A DNA stretch of 63,656 nucleotides, from positions 1 to 63,656 of the forward strand of contig CAJTZX010000016.1 of the NCBI GenBank assembly GCA_910584345.1, given 5' to 3'. Shown piece by piece: positions 52,919-60,801 of this stretch. Source of the DNA: an uncultured Eubacterium sp. (lineage in GTDB: Bacteria > Bacillota > Clostridia > Lachnospirales > Lachnospiraceae). Below the pieces are notes generated by a model that saw only the letters and a program-made list of their open reading frames with translations, had not been told where the DNA came from and made no database searches. Position 1 is the first letter of the stretch. Every line of letters begins with the position of its first letter. The position numbers and the translations under genes are program-made.

Positions 52919-53350
52919 TTAAATGCTGACTCCCAGTTCAGCCATGTAATCTGCAATGTCATCCATATCACCGATGTCATTGCTCTTTTCCCACTTCTCC
53001 TTGTCCCAGATTTCCACGCGGTTTAATACTCCTGCAGATACAATTTCTTTTTCAAGGCCGGCATAAGAGCGAAGATTCGGCGGCAGGAGGATTCTCCCCT
53101 GCTTGTCCACTTCACAGCTGGCTGCCCCTGCAAAGAAAAAACGTACAAAGTCCCTCGCTTTTTTATTTGTTAATGGTACTTTGCGGAAAGCCTCTTCGAT
53201 GTGTGCCCATTCATCCATAGGGTATACAAATAAACAGTCATCCAGTCCCTTCGTAACCACAAACTCTTCTCCTAGTTTCTCCCGAAACTTCGAAGGGACG
53301 ATCAGCCTGCCCTTTGCATCGATTGTATGATTATATTCGCCCATGAACAT
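52919..53350 (-). CDS. mraZ: Transcriptional regulator MraZ
   Basis: MraZ is the AbrB-like DNA-binding repressor of its own dcw operon. The 143 residues are two repeats of the fold: FMGEYNHTIDAKGRLIVPSK in the first and FFAGAASCEVDKQGRILLPP in the second, each with the DxKGR-type DNA-contact loop. The start ATG follows GAGAG. A run of GTGG repeats at 53393-53440, between the promoter and this gene, is the probable binding site. Confidence 0.96.
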   Translation of the reverse strand: MFMGEYNHTIDAKGRLIVPSKFREKLGEEFVVTKGLDDCLFVYPMDEWAHIEEAFRKVPLTNKKARDFVRFFFAGAASCEVDKQGRILLPPNLRSYAGLEKEIVSAGVLNRVEIWDKEKWEKSNDIGDMDDIADYMAELGVSI

Positions 53351-53392
53351 CTCTCATACCCTCTATAGTTGAACAGTCCAGTGAATAACAAT

Positions 53393-53440
53393 CCACCACA
53401 TTATCCACTTTTCACACCACTCTCAACCACTTTCCTCCAC
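53393..53440 (-). promoter_or_regulatory. MraZ operator (GTGG repeats)
   Basis: On the minus strand GTGG occurs six times; the first three are exactly 10 bases apart (53437, 53427, 53417), then 53405, 53396 and 53393. One-turn spacing fits the known binding of MraZ oligomers to short G-rich repeats. It lies just downstream of the predicted transcription start. Confidence 0.75.
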
Positions 53441-53450
53441 GTCTAGTATT

Positions 53451-53479
53451 AATATAACCTTCTTTGTCCTATTTGACAA
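53451..53479 (-). promoter_or_regulatory. Promoter of the dcw cluster
   Basis: TTGTCA (53474-53479), 17 bases, TATATT (53451-53456) on the minus strand, about 100 bases before mraZ. Confidence 0.8.
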
Positions 53480-53501
53480 GTAATTTTTCAGAAAAAATAA
53501 G

Positions 53502-53535
53502 ATAAAAAAAGAGAGAACGATTTACATCGCTCTCT
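53502..53535 (-). terminator. Terminator of the Spo0E-like gene
   Basis: GAGAGAGCGAT pairs with ATCGTTCTCTC on the minus strand and continues into TTTTTTTATCTTATTTTTT. Confidence 0.88.
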
Positions 53536-53587
53536 CCTTTTCGTACTTCTGCCCGCATAAAACCAGCCAAATAGTGCCTTTCTCAGC

Positions 53588-53749
53588 TTATAACGGCGTT
53601 CCTCCCGCGTTATAGTATTTTTCCAGCACCACGTCCAGTTTCAGGCTGACACGGAAACATTCTTCTGAATTCAGATCCCGTAATGCTGCATTGTTCAGTT
53701 GCTCCCGGAGACACTCGATCTCCTCTCTTAATGTACTTTCTTGATTCAT
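53588..53749 (-). CDS. Spo0E-like small aspartyl-phosphate phosphatase
   Basis: A 53-residue frame reads MNQESTLREEIECLREQLNN, then CFRVSLKLDVVLEKYYN and ends GGTPL. This is the two-helix Spo0E pattern with the S-x-x-L-D signature (SLKLD). Spo0E-family proteins dephosphorylate Spo0A-P and so delay sporulation. The start ATG at 53749 has only a loose AGGA site about 12 bases upstream. A strong terminator lies 53 bases after the stop. It sits just upstream of the dcw cluster promoter. Confidence 0.75.
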   Translation of the reverse strand: MNQESTLREEIECLREQLNNAALRDLNSEECFRVSLKLDVVLEKYYNAGGTPL

Positions 53750-53881
53750 CCTTATCACCATTCCTATTATATAAGACTGATTACTATTGCGGCACCCCTA
53801 TTGTACTATTATTTTACAAAAAAAGTCAATTATTTCACATCGACAGCATTCGACACTTCTACAGCATTCGACAGTAATCTT

Positions 53882-54463
53882 CTACGCACGCTTTCCAAAA
53901 TGCGTAATACTCTTTAAAACTTGACTGTTCATTGGAATAATATGACTAATATCTCCTTCTACCGTATTCTGGCCCAAAAGATAATCCTGATGTGATTTTT
54001 TGACATAATCAAACAAAGCTTCTGGTGCAGAAAACTCTATATATTTTCTTTTACGGCTGGCTGCTTTGCCACTTTGAATGTGCTGCCGAAGCTGCTTTTT
54101 CAGATTTTCCTCATAGGAACAATGTTCTCTGAATCCACCAGTAAATTTTTCGTTGTGCGGATAAGTAAAATAATCCGCAATGTAATGCGATACTTCTCCC
54201 AGATGCCTATAATATTTCGAATTACTTTTTTCCTTTTCTCCCTCAACCGGAGTAGCTAAGACTTCCATTTGTTTTTTCAAATCAGGAAACGTCTCTGTTA
54301 TTTCGTGTCTTTTATAAATAAATGACGGCTTAATATCAGGCAAAATACTGCCTAAATAAAAAGCATATTTATGTTTTTTCAGTTCTTTATCCCTGGACTC
54401 GCTGACCAGATATCTTGCCAACGCAATATGTGATTTTTTTCTCAATCCAAAATGCCCCCTCAT
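53882..54463 (-). CDS. Zinc-dependent phospholipase C-family protein
   Basis: The 193-residue product fits the Zn-dependent phospholipase C-like family: KKSHIALARYLVSESRDKEL near the N-terminus, FYLGSILPDIKPSFIYKRHE with likely Asp and His metal ligands, and YYRHLGEVSHYIADYFTYPH with the HxxxD-type motif. It has no signal peptide, unlike secreted clostridial toxins. Cytoplasmic homologues are widespread and have no defined substrate. It is read alone; a family A repeat element lies 25 bases upstream of its start. The first ATG lacks a strong ribosome site (GAAATAGAAAA), so expression may be low. Confidence 0.82.
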   Translation of the reverse strand: MRGHFGLRKKSHIALARYLVSESRDKELKKHKYAFYLGSILPDIKPSFIYKRHEITETFPDLKKQMEVLATPVEGEKEKSNSKYYRHLGEVSHYIADYFTYPHNEKFTGGFREHCSYEENLKKQLRQHIQSGKAASRKRKYIEFSAPEALFDYVKKSHQDYLLGQNTVEGDISHIIPMNSQVLKSITHFGKRA

Positions 54464-54488
54464 TTTTCTATTTCAATCATAGTCTTTC

Positions 54489-54592
54489 TAAGAACTGTTC
54501 AAAAATAACTTTTCATATTGCTTGCCTTTTTCTTTGACAACGCCGTTCAAAAATCAGGCTCACTATTTAAAAGTTATTTCTGAACAGTTCCT
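54489..54592. repeat. Dispersed inverted-repeat element, family A copy 2
   Basis: AGAACTGTTCAAAAATAACT at the left is inverted at the right as AAGTTATTTCTGAACAGTTC with two or three mismatches over 23 bases. The right 31 bases match the copy at 7852-7882 with four differences. The interior is unrelated to copy 1. Confidence 0.85.
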
Positions 54593-54772
54593 AAGCATCG
54601 GCTAAAACAGGGGATCACCCACTCTAAATACTTTTTGTTTCTCCGGCCGGATTTTCCGATAGCACGTATCAGAAATCGTTGCCGCAGACACCACTACGTT
54701 TTGGATTTTTAACGTGTACTCTCGAAAAATCATTCTCAGCGAAATAACAAAGTATTGAAAGTGGATGATACG

Positions 54773-54797
54773 GTGTAGTATCCGTTGGACACTACAC
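54773..54797. repeat. Short inverted repeat between 54600 and 54849
   Basis: GTGTAGTATCC-GTT-GGACACTACAC has one mismatch in 11-bp arms. It has no U-run and could be an operator, a hairpin in the 3' UTR of the DUF1540 gene, or part of a degraded gene. Confidence 0.55.
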
Positions 54798-54848
54798 TTA
54801 CCCGTTACTTGCAAGCTTCAATAAAAATTGTTTTTTGAAGATAATTTC

Positions 54849-55163
54849 TTATTTTCTGCAAAACGTACCACAAGCAGTCTGTTCACATCTGCAGGCATTC
54901 GATCCGCCAACATCAATACCATCTGCACGGCAATTGCAATCATCATTATGCACACATTTTTTTGCTTCACAACGAATGTTTACTTTTAAAGACGGTTCTT
55001 TTGTACTGTTTGCAAACGTATCTCCACGCTTTTCCTCAAAGCTGTCGCAGCAAGTCTCACTCGTACTGCTTGCTCCCGCTCCTCCTACGCTGATGTTATC
55101 TCTGATACATCCATGATCCTGGTTGTATCTGCAGTTTACTACGCTACAATCTAATCTAGGCAT
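54849..55163 (-). CDS. Protein with two DUF1540 domains
   Basis: The 104-residue, cysteine-rich protein contains two copies of the DUF1540 pattern. The first is LDCSVVNCRYNQDHGCIRDN with a later ETCCDSF. The second is IRCEAKKCVHNDDCNCRADG with QTACGTF. Each has four to six cysteines spaced as a small metal-binding domain. DUF1540 proteins are common in Clostridia, often linked to spores, with no proven role. The first half binds presumably one metal ion and so does the second. The start ATG follows AAAGGAGGA. It is monocistronic, upstream of an inverted repeat. Confidence 0.85.
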   Translation of the reverse strand: MPRLDCSVVNCRYNQDHGCIRDNISVGGAGASSTSETCCDSFEEKRGDTFANSTKEPSLKVNIRCEAKKCVHNDDCNCRADGIDVGGSNACRCEQTACGTFCRK

Positions 55164-55312
55164 GATTTCCTCCTTTTACTATTGGAATATCCACATATAT
55201 TCCATATTTAAATGCATTTATAGTATAAGCAGAAAATCAGGTGTTATGAGCAGTTCCAAAACATACCTGCTTTGGAAATCATTGTAACTTAAAAATTCCG
55301 ATAATTTTTACC

Positions 55313-57280
55313 TTATTTCGCCTTTTCATCTTCTGGCAGTTCCTTACGGATTTCCTTTGTACGAATCTCTTTACAAATCTGATCCACAAACTGCTCCAGC
55401 GATTTTACTCCTTCATTACCGGCAAACCGGCTGCGCACTGACACTGTACCGTCTTCTTCTTCCTGTTTTCCTACTACAAGCATATAAGGGAGTTTATCCA
55501 GCCTTGCAGCACGGATTTTAAAACCTATTTTTTCCGAACGGCTGTCAACCGTCACATCTACACCATTTTTCTTTAATTCTGCACATACCTTATCTGCATA
55601 TGCATTAAACTTGTCCGAAATCGGCAGTACACGAACTTGTTCCGGGCAAAGCCATGTAGGGAATTTCCCTGCATATTTTTCAATCAGCCATGCTAACGTA
55701 CGCTCATAGCATCCCATCGAAGTTCTGTGGATAATATACGGACGTATCTTGTCTCCTTTTTCATCTATATAATACATGTCAAAGTTCTCAGCAATGGCAC
55801 AATCCAACTGAATCGTAACCATTGTATCTTCTTTTCCATATACGTTCTTCGCCTGAATGTCAATCTTTGGCCCATAAAAAGCAGCTTCCCCATCTGCTTC
55901 TACAAATGGCAAATCCTTTTCAACTAAAATCTTGCGTAACGCATCTTGTGTGGATTCCCAATATTGTACATCCCCAAGATATTTTTCTTTGTTGTTTGGA
56001 TCCCACTTAGACAAGCGATAGGTTACATCTTCCTGCAGGCCAAGAACAGAAAGTATATGATAAGCAAGCTCCAGACACCCCTTTAACTCTTCTTCTGTCT
56101 GATCTGGACGAATTACAAGATGCCCTTCGGAAATTGTAAACTGACGCACGCGTGTAAGTCCATGCATCTCACCAGAGTCTTCCGCACGAAAGATGGTCGA
56201 AGTCTCTCCCATACGATACGGCAGATCACGATAAGATTTCTGTGTATTTTTATACACATAATACTGGAACGGACATGTCATCGGGCGCAAAGCAAACACT
56301 TCTTTATCCGTTTCTTCATCTCCCAAAATAAACATCCCGTCTTTATAATGATCCCAATGGCCAGAAATCTTATATAAATCGCTTTTGGCCATAAACGGCG
56401 TTCTTGTGCGCACATACCCCCATTCATTGTCTTCCAAATCTTCAATCCAACGCTGAAGTTTCATAATCATCTTTGTCCCTTTTGGAGCAAACAGTGGAAG
56501 TCCCTGTCCAATTACATCTACAGTTGTAAATAATTCCATTTCGCGTCCCAATTTGTTATGGTCACGCTTTTTCATGTCTTCCAGATGTTCCAGATAAGCA
56601 GCCAGGTCGTCTTTTTTGTTGAATGCTGTCGCATAAATACGCTGCAGCTGGGCTTTGTGCTCATCACCTCTCCAGTAGGCCATCGAAGAGGAAATCAGTT
56701 TATAAGCTTTAATTCCTTTTGTGGACATTAAATGCGGCCCCGCACACAAATCTACAAAACCACCCTGATCGTAAAAAGAAATTTCCGCACCTTGCTCTAA
56801 ATCTTCAATCAGCTCAACTTTATAAGGTTCGTTACGGTCACGCATATATTGGATCGCTTCTTCTTTTGGCAGTGTAAAACGTGTAATCTCATGTCCTTCC
56901 TTTATGATTTTTTTCATCTCTGCTTCAATTTGATCCAGATCCTCTCTGGAAAACGGAGCATTGTCAAAATCATAATAAAACCCATCTTCAATCGCCGGCC
57001 CGATAGCCACTTTTGCATCCGGAAACAGACGTTTTACTGCCTGAGCCATGACGTGAGAAGCTGTATGGCGGATCACTTTTAAGCCTTCTTTTTCATTTGC
57101 TGTAACAATATTCAATTCACAGTCTGCATCGACAGTAGTTCTTAAATCTACAATCGCACCATTTAATTCACCGGCACAGGCTATTCGTGCAAGCCCATCA
57201 CTGATATCCTTCGCAATCTCATATACGGTTTTTGCTTCACTATATTCTTTCACTGAGCCATCTTTTAATTTAATCTGCAT
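55313..57280 (-). CDS. thrS: Threonyl-tRNA synthetase
   Basis: This class II synthetase has all domains: TGS (1-62, QIKLKDGSVKEYSEAKTVYE), the editing domain with HTASHVMAQAVKRLFPDAKV and CAGPHLMSTKGIKAYKLIS, the catalytic core (MTCPFQYYVYKNTQKSYRDL, with the zinc Cys), and the anticodon-binding C-terminus (WLCPEQVRVLPISDKFNAYA). The 655 residues are the normal length. It begins 27 bases after the small membrane protein gene at 57308, so they are likely co-transcribed. I looked for a T-box leader in 57512-57950 and found none of its conserved elements. Confidence 0.96.
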   Translation of the reverse strand: MQIKLKDGSVKEYSEAKTVYEIAKDISDGLARIACAGELNGAIVDLRTTVDADCELNIVTANEKEGLKVIRHTASHVMAQAVKRLFPDAKVAIGPAIEDGFYYDFDNAPFSREDLDQIEAEMKKIIKEGHEITRFTLPKEEAIQYMRDRNEPYKVELIEDLEQGAEISFYDQGGFVDLCAGPHLMSTKGIKAYKLISSSMAYWRGDEHKAQLQRIYATAFNKKDDLAAYLEHLEDMKKRDHNKLGREMELFTTVDVIGQGLPLFAPKGTKMIMKLQRWIEDLEDNEWGYVRTRTPFMAKSDLYKISGHWDHYKDGMFILGDEETDKEVFALRPMTCPFQYYVYKNTQKSYRDLPYRMGETSTIFRAEDSGEMHGLTRVRQFTISEGHLVIRPDQTEEELKGCLELAYHILSVLGLQEDVTYRLSKWDPNNKEKYLGDVQYWESTQDALRKILVEKDLPFVEADGEAAFYGPKIDIQAKNVYGKEDTMVTIQLDCAIAENFDMYYIDEKGDKIRPYIIHRTSMGCYERTLAWLIEKYAGKFPTWLCPEQVRVLPISDKFNAYADKVCAELKKNGVDVTVDSRSEKIGFKIRAARLDKLPYMLVVGKQEEEDGTVSVRSRFAGNEGVKSLEQFVDQICKEIRTKEIRKELPEDEKAK

Positions 57281-57307
57281 GTTATTCGTATCTCCTGTCT
57301 GTTTCTA

Positions 57308-57511
57308 TTAATCTTTTGGCTGTTCATCCTCGTCTGTATCCAAACGCCCGTTCCCATTGTTACTTCCAATAATTGTCATTTTCTTTGGGCTGCATATCGC
57401 CCCAAGTACAATTCCTCCAAGTGCGCAGCACACAATTCCTAAAAACAGTTCGCGCTTAGATACGGTTGTCATGTCATCCAAAGATTCCCAAAATAATTTT
57501 AATTTTTTCAT
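57308..57511 (-). CDS. Small single-helix membrane protein
   Basis: This 67-residue product starts MKKLKLFWESLDDMTTVSKR, has one hydrophobic helix (LFLGIVCCALGGIVLGAIC) and an acidic tail ending DTDEDEQPKD. The N-terminus is probably cytoplasmic. I recall similar proteins in Lachnospiraceae but no function. The ATG follows AAGAAGGAAAA. It lies 27 bases upstream of thrS on the same strand. Confidence 0.68.
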   Translation of the reverse strand: MKKLKLFWESLDDMTTVSKRELFLGIVCCALGGIVLGAICSPKKMTIIGSNNGNGRLDTDEDEQPKD

Positions 57512-57956
57512 TTTATTTTCCTTCTTTCTACATTATTTTATGTTTGTTACTTTTTTATTTGCCTGACTCTTTCTAAAATTTTTATGAATTCGCAACTTGC
57601 AGCAGAATCATACGCACCTAAAGTTCAAACGAGCAACCGTCTCTCCGATTGAATTGCCCAGTTCTCCAATCTCATCTTCTGCAGTAATGTAAAGCTGCTC
57701 TATTTTGTTTCTCAAATTTGAAACTACATCCTCGCCAAAATACTGTTTCTATAAAATAATGTTTTTATAAAATGCTGTTTCTATCTCGATACTATCATAT
57801 TATTACTTTTCTATCTCCAGTGCAAGAAGTAAATCCATGGATTACTATGCACTGTGAATGTCATTAACTTAACGGATTCCCGAACGACTCTGCATCCTTC
57901 CAATATGCCGGATTCTGTTACTGTATGCGCCGCAAGTGTGAAAAGAAGCAAACACT
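57512..57956. other. Intergenic region before the thrS operon, with a gene remnant
   Basis: This 445-base stretch contains one open stretch on the minus strand (57608 to about 57750). It reads GEDVVSNLRNKIEQLYITAE then GELGNSIGETVARLNFRCV and a stop, but has no start codon or ribosome site. It looks like the C-terminal end of a lost gene. The rest is AT-rich with no clear signals and no T-box. Confidence 0.4.
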
Positions 57957-58325
57957 CTAATGACACGGCACGATTTCAAGCCAATATCCATCTGGATCTT
58001 GGATAAAATAAATTCCCATTTCCGCATTTTCAAAACAAATACATCCCATTTCTGCATGCAGCTTATGAGCCGCATCATAATCATCTGTTTGAAAAGCCAA
58101 ATGAAATTCACAATCTCCCAGGTTATACGGTCTGTCCATATCACGCATCCAGGTTAATTCCAACTCAAATCCTGATTGTTCATTTGCGATATAAACAATT
58201 ATAAAAGATCCGTCCTCAGCCTCCTTTCTCCGTATTTCCTTAAGGCCCAATGCTTTTTCATAAAAGTCCAGCGACCTTCTCAGATCAAACACATTGTAAT
58301 TTTCATGAATCATTTTAAACTTCAT
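57957..58325 (-). CDS. VOC-family protein, glyoxalase I-like
   Basis: The start ATG at 58325 has GGAGG nine bases upstream, giving 122 residues. The sequence MKFKMIHENYNVFDLRRSLD, YEKALGLKEIRRKEAEDGSF, CEFHLAFQTDD and FIQDPDGYWLEIVPC follows the lactoylglutathione-lyase pattern of metal ligands (His in IHENYNV, Glu in FELELTW, His in EFHLAF, Glu in WLEIV). It may detoxify methylglyoxal-type compounds, although Clostridia generally lack glutathione, so another thiol or a different VOC reaction is possible. It is monocistronic. Confidence 0.82.
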   Translation of the reverse strand: MKFKMIHENYNVFDLRRSLDFYEKALGLKEIRRKEAEDGSFIIVYIANEQSGFELELTWMRDMDRPYNLGDCEFHLAFQTDDYDAAHKLHAEMGCICFENAEMGIYFIQDPDGYWLEIVPCH

Positions 58326-58411
58326 AAACAGCGTCCTCCATTTCAATAAAATATTTTATATTTAAACTAAATATAATTTAAGAAATCCTAATCAAAGGCA
58401 TTTAAAACTAA

Positions 58412-58459
58412 GAAATAAAAATCTCCGATGAATCTATGATCGCCATAGTTCATCGGAGA
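58412..58459 (-). terminator. Terminator of the SEC-C gene
   Basis: TCTCCGATGAACTATG and CATAGATTCATCGGAGA pair on the minus strand and are followed by TTTTTATTTC, 14 bases past the stop. Confidence 0.88.
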
Positions 58460-58472
58460 CCGTGAAACCTAT

Positions 58473-58979
58473 TTATTTTTTATTCATACAACAATGTTTG
58501 TATTTCTTTCCGCTGCCACATGGACATGGTTCGTTTCGCCCAATCTTTTTCCCAACAATGACAGTTCCAGATTTTTTCTGTTCCAAATACAATGCTTTTT
58601 TTGTTTCAGGATCGAAAATATCATCCCACATCGGAAGATTATATAACCAGTCTGCTTTTGCATCTACCATATTTTTATATAATTTTTCTTTATCAAATGC
58701 AAGGCTGACAACAGTATCTTCTTCCATCGTTTCGATTGGGTTTTGCTCCTTTAAGCTATCATTGATGCCATCCAAAAAACCTGTCATCTCCATAATGGTT
58801 AAATCATACTTTTCTGCCAATTCTTTTACCGTACCTGTTACCTCTTCATCCGGATTGACTAAAAGCTTTTCGTATACGCCCTGCTCCAGCTTAAAATACC
58901 TGTCCCAAAGTTTTTTCAGCTCTCCTTTATTTGCTTTTTCATCATAAACAATTTTTTTCCATTCCTCTAATAACGCCAT
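58473..58979 (-). CDS. SEC-C metal-binding domain protein
   Basis: The 168-residue product ends in the zinc-binding SEC-C motif GRNEPCPCGSGKKYKHCC, named after the SecA C-terminus. The preceding 140 residues are mostly helical (LLEEWKKIVYDEKANKGELK, TVKELAEKYDLTIMEMTGFL) and resemble clostridial SEC-C proteins of unknown function. It has no membrane segment. The first ATG is preceded by ATGGGATACTGAT, a weak site. It is read alone with a strong terminator. Confidence 0.88.
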   Translation of the reverse strand: MALLEEWKKIVYDEKANKGELKKLWDRYFKLEQGVYEKLLVNPDEEVTGTVKELAEKYDLTIMEMTGFLDGINDSLKEQNPIETMEEDTVVSLAFDKEKLYKNMVDAKADWLYNLPMWDDIFDPETKKALYLEQKKSGTVIVGKKIGRNEPCPCGSGKKYKHCCMNKK

Positions 58980-59112
58980 ATCAGTATCCCATCCTTTTTT
59001 CTTCTACATAAAACAGAAATATTTATTTCAATATATCAAAACCAATTATAACCTATAATCTCCTGTTTTCCAAGTCTTTTTTAAATGTTATGGAATCTTT
59101 TGAAGAAGCAAT

Positions 59113-59212
59113 TTAGATAAAAGTATTGTGTTTTTGGATACCCGGACGCCGGAAGAGGGGCAACTCCCATCTCCCAGCGTCCGGGTATCCAAAAACGCAA
59201 CAAATTATCTAA
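59113..59212. repeat. Long imperfect inverted repeat downstream of the NMO gene
   Basis: Outer arms TTAGATAA/TTATCTAA (59113-59120, 59205-59212) enclose a perfect 19-bp stem (TTTTTGGATACCCGGACGC at 59131, inverted at 59177). The stem extends one more pair, with a 27-base G/C-rich loop. It has no U-run on either strand, so it is more than a terminator and could be a structured RNA or a small mobile repeat. Confidence 0.75.
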
Positions 59213-59222
59213 TCAGTTCCCT

Positions 59223-60278
59223 TTATGCCATCAGTTCATGCATAAGCTCCGAAACAGTCATAAGCTTTTGAATGCTTCCAACATTCGCTCCGCAAAAAAT
59301 CAGTCCTTGATCCAAATTTCCTTTGACGGCATTTACTAATGCTTGTGTGATACAGTATGGAATTTCTCCGGGGTTACATTTTTTTATACAATGAAAACAC
59401 CTTTTTATAGGAATCTTCCCTTGTTCCGCCTTTTTTATAAAAGCGTTGCGAATTGCCCTTCCTGGCATTCCGACAGGGCTTTTTATAATAGCGATGTCTT
59501 CTGCTCTTGCTTGAATATAGGCTTGTTTGTAGGCTAAAGATGCATCGCATTCTTCAGTAGCAACAAAACGCGTGGCTAGTTGTACACCATCGGCGCCTAA
59601 CTGCATCATATGCCTGATATCTGACTGGTCAAAAATGCCGCCTCCTACAACTACCGGAATAGGTTTTTGGTATTTATCTTCATAAATCTTTTTTTCTTCT
59701 ATAATTGCTTTTATTTCTTGATCGTAATGCAGAGCAGATATATTGTTTAGCTGTTCTTTTGTAAATCCAAGATGTCCGCCTGCTTTTGGGCCTTCGATTA
59801 CAATTAGATCAGCGGTACGCTGATATTTTTTATCCCACATACGCAAAAGCAGGGAAGCCGCTTTTTTGGTAGATACAATCGGTGCAATTGCTGTATCTGC
59901 ATCTCCTACAAGCTGTGGAAGTTCAGTCGGAAGGCCGGCTCCGCAGACAATGAGATCTGCTCCGGCGCGCACAGCTGCTTTTACATGATCTGCATAATGC
60001 TGCAGGGCAACCATGACATTAACACCGACAAGTCCGCCGTTTGCCCGCTGTTTTGCCAATTTTACATGCTTTTCAATCGCCCGGATGTTACAGCTGTAAC
60101 TATCGGTTTCAAAATCAGGTTCATCATAACCGATTTGAGCTGTGGAAATTATCCCGACACCTCCTTCCTTTGCAACCGCTCCTGCAAGGCGCGACCGGCT
60201 GACGCCAACACCCATGCCACCCTGAATGATTGGAATGCCGGCTGTCTTTCTTCCTATTTTTAATTCGTGAAATTCCAT
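59223..60278 (-). CDS. Nitronate monooxygenase / FabK-like flavoprotein
   Basis: The start is the ATG at 60278 with GGAG six bases upstream (351 residues). The TIM-barrel FMN protein has PIIQGGMGVGVSRSRLAGAV, a phosphate-binding PKAGGHLGFTKEQL, VVGGGIFDQSDIRHMMQLGA and GVQLATRFVATEECDAS. Both nitronate monooxygenase and enoyl-ACP reductase FabK belong here. The C-terminal CFHCIKKCNPGEIPYCI adds four cysteines that look like a metal or Fe-S site, as in many clostridial members annotated as nitronate monooxygenases. No fatty-acid genes are adjacent, which favours the first. It has a consensus promoter flanked by paired palindromes. Confidence 0.85.
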   Translation of the reverse strand: MEFHELKIGRKTAGIPIIQGGMGVGVSRSRLAGAVAKEGGVGIISTAQIGYDEPDFETDSYSCNIRAIEKHVKLAKQRANGGLVGVNVMVALQHYADHVKAAVRAGADLIVCGAGLPTELPQLVGDADTAIAPIVSTKKAASLLLRMWDKKYQRTADLIVIEGPKAGGHLGFTKEQLNNISALHYDQEIKAIIEEKKIYEDKYQKPIPVVVGGGIFDQSDIRHMMQLGADGVQLATRFVATEECDASLAYKQAYIQARAEDIAIIKSPVGMPGRAIRNAFIKKAEQGKIPIKRCFHCIKKCNPGEIPYCITQALVNAVKGNLDQGLIFCGANVGSIQKLMTVSELMHELMA

Positions 60279-60301
60279 GATATACTCCATTTCTGTATCT
60301 A

Positions 60302-60384
60302 AATCTGATTCTTTAATATATTTTAAACGTTAATGATTATAGCAATATATTGTATTAATGTCAATATATAGAAGAATCAGATTC
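60302..60384 (-). promoter_or_regulatory. Promoter of the NMO gene with two operator-like palindromes
   Basis: TTGACA (60359-60364), 17 bases, TATAAT (60336-60341) is a perfect consensus on the minus strand. AATCTGATTC (60302-60311) and GAATCAGATTC (60374-60384) flank it and are copies of one palindrome in opposite orientation. A repressor could bridge both. Confidence 0.75.
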
Positions 60385-60624
60385 CTAATTATATAGTATC
60401 AAATACTATATAAAAGCATTTAATTGTTATTAAACTGCACCCATATGCCAATTTGCAACATTTGTTCCAGATTTTCAAATGGAGCTAAGAAACCGTTCCT
60501 AAGCAATACGGTGTTACTATGATCGTATGCATTGTCATATTTCGTGGGTCGTCATACCACAATGAAGATAAAATGAGACAAACACAGAAAAATGTATCAG
60601 CAACATGGACAGAAAAAATACAGC

Positions 60625-60790
60625 TGCCTTTGCAAAATATTACAAAAGCAGCCGATAAAATCAAACCGTCCGTGGCTTTCCTCTTATCCTCAAAACTGAT
60701 ATTCTCCCAGTCGTCCAGATAGCCGGACAGCAGATCAATGAGCTTTCCGATTTCATCATTATCATTGCCCCTGTACTTCCCATGGTAGTG
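60625..60790 (-). pseudogene. Serine-recombinase C-terminal remnant
   Basis: The minus-strand frame HGKYRGNDNDEIGKLIDLLS then GYLDDWENISFEDKRKATDG looks like the C-terminal region of a large serine recombinase (the SFEDKR segment). It is bounded by a stop upstream and loses similarity after GLILS. It overlaps the transposase remnant on the other strand and has no start codon. Confidence 0.45.
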
Positions 60791-60801
60791 TCAAGTCTGC
60801 T

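Noticed and set aside
54602..54814. 70-codon minus-strand frame ending RPEKQKVFRVGDPLF
   Set aside because: The C-terminal part looks protein-like and may be a gene remnant, but there is no start signal and I cannot assign a family, so it is not listed as a gene.
57512..57950. Possible T-box leader before the thrS operon
   Set aside because: No T-box sequence or specifier stem landmarks were found; the GGAGAGACGG stretch is coding-like.
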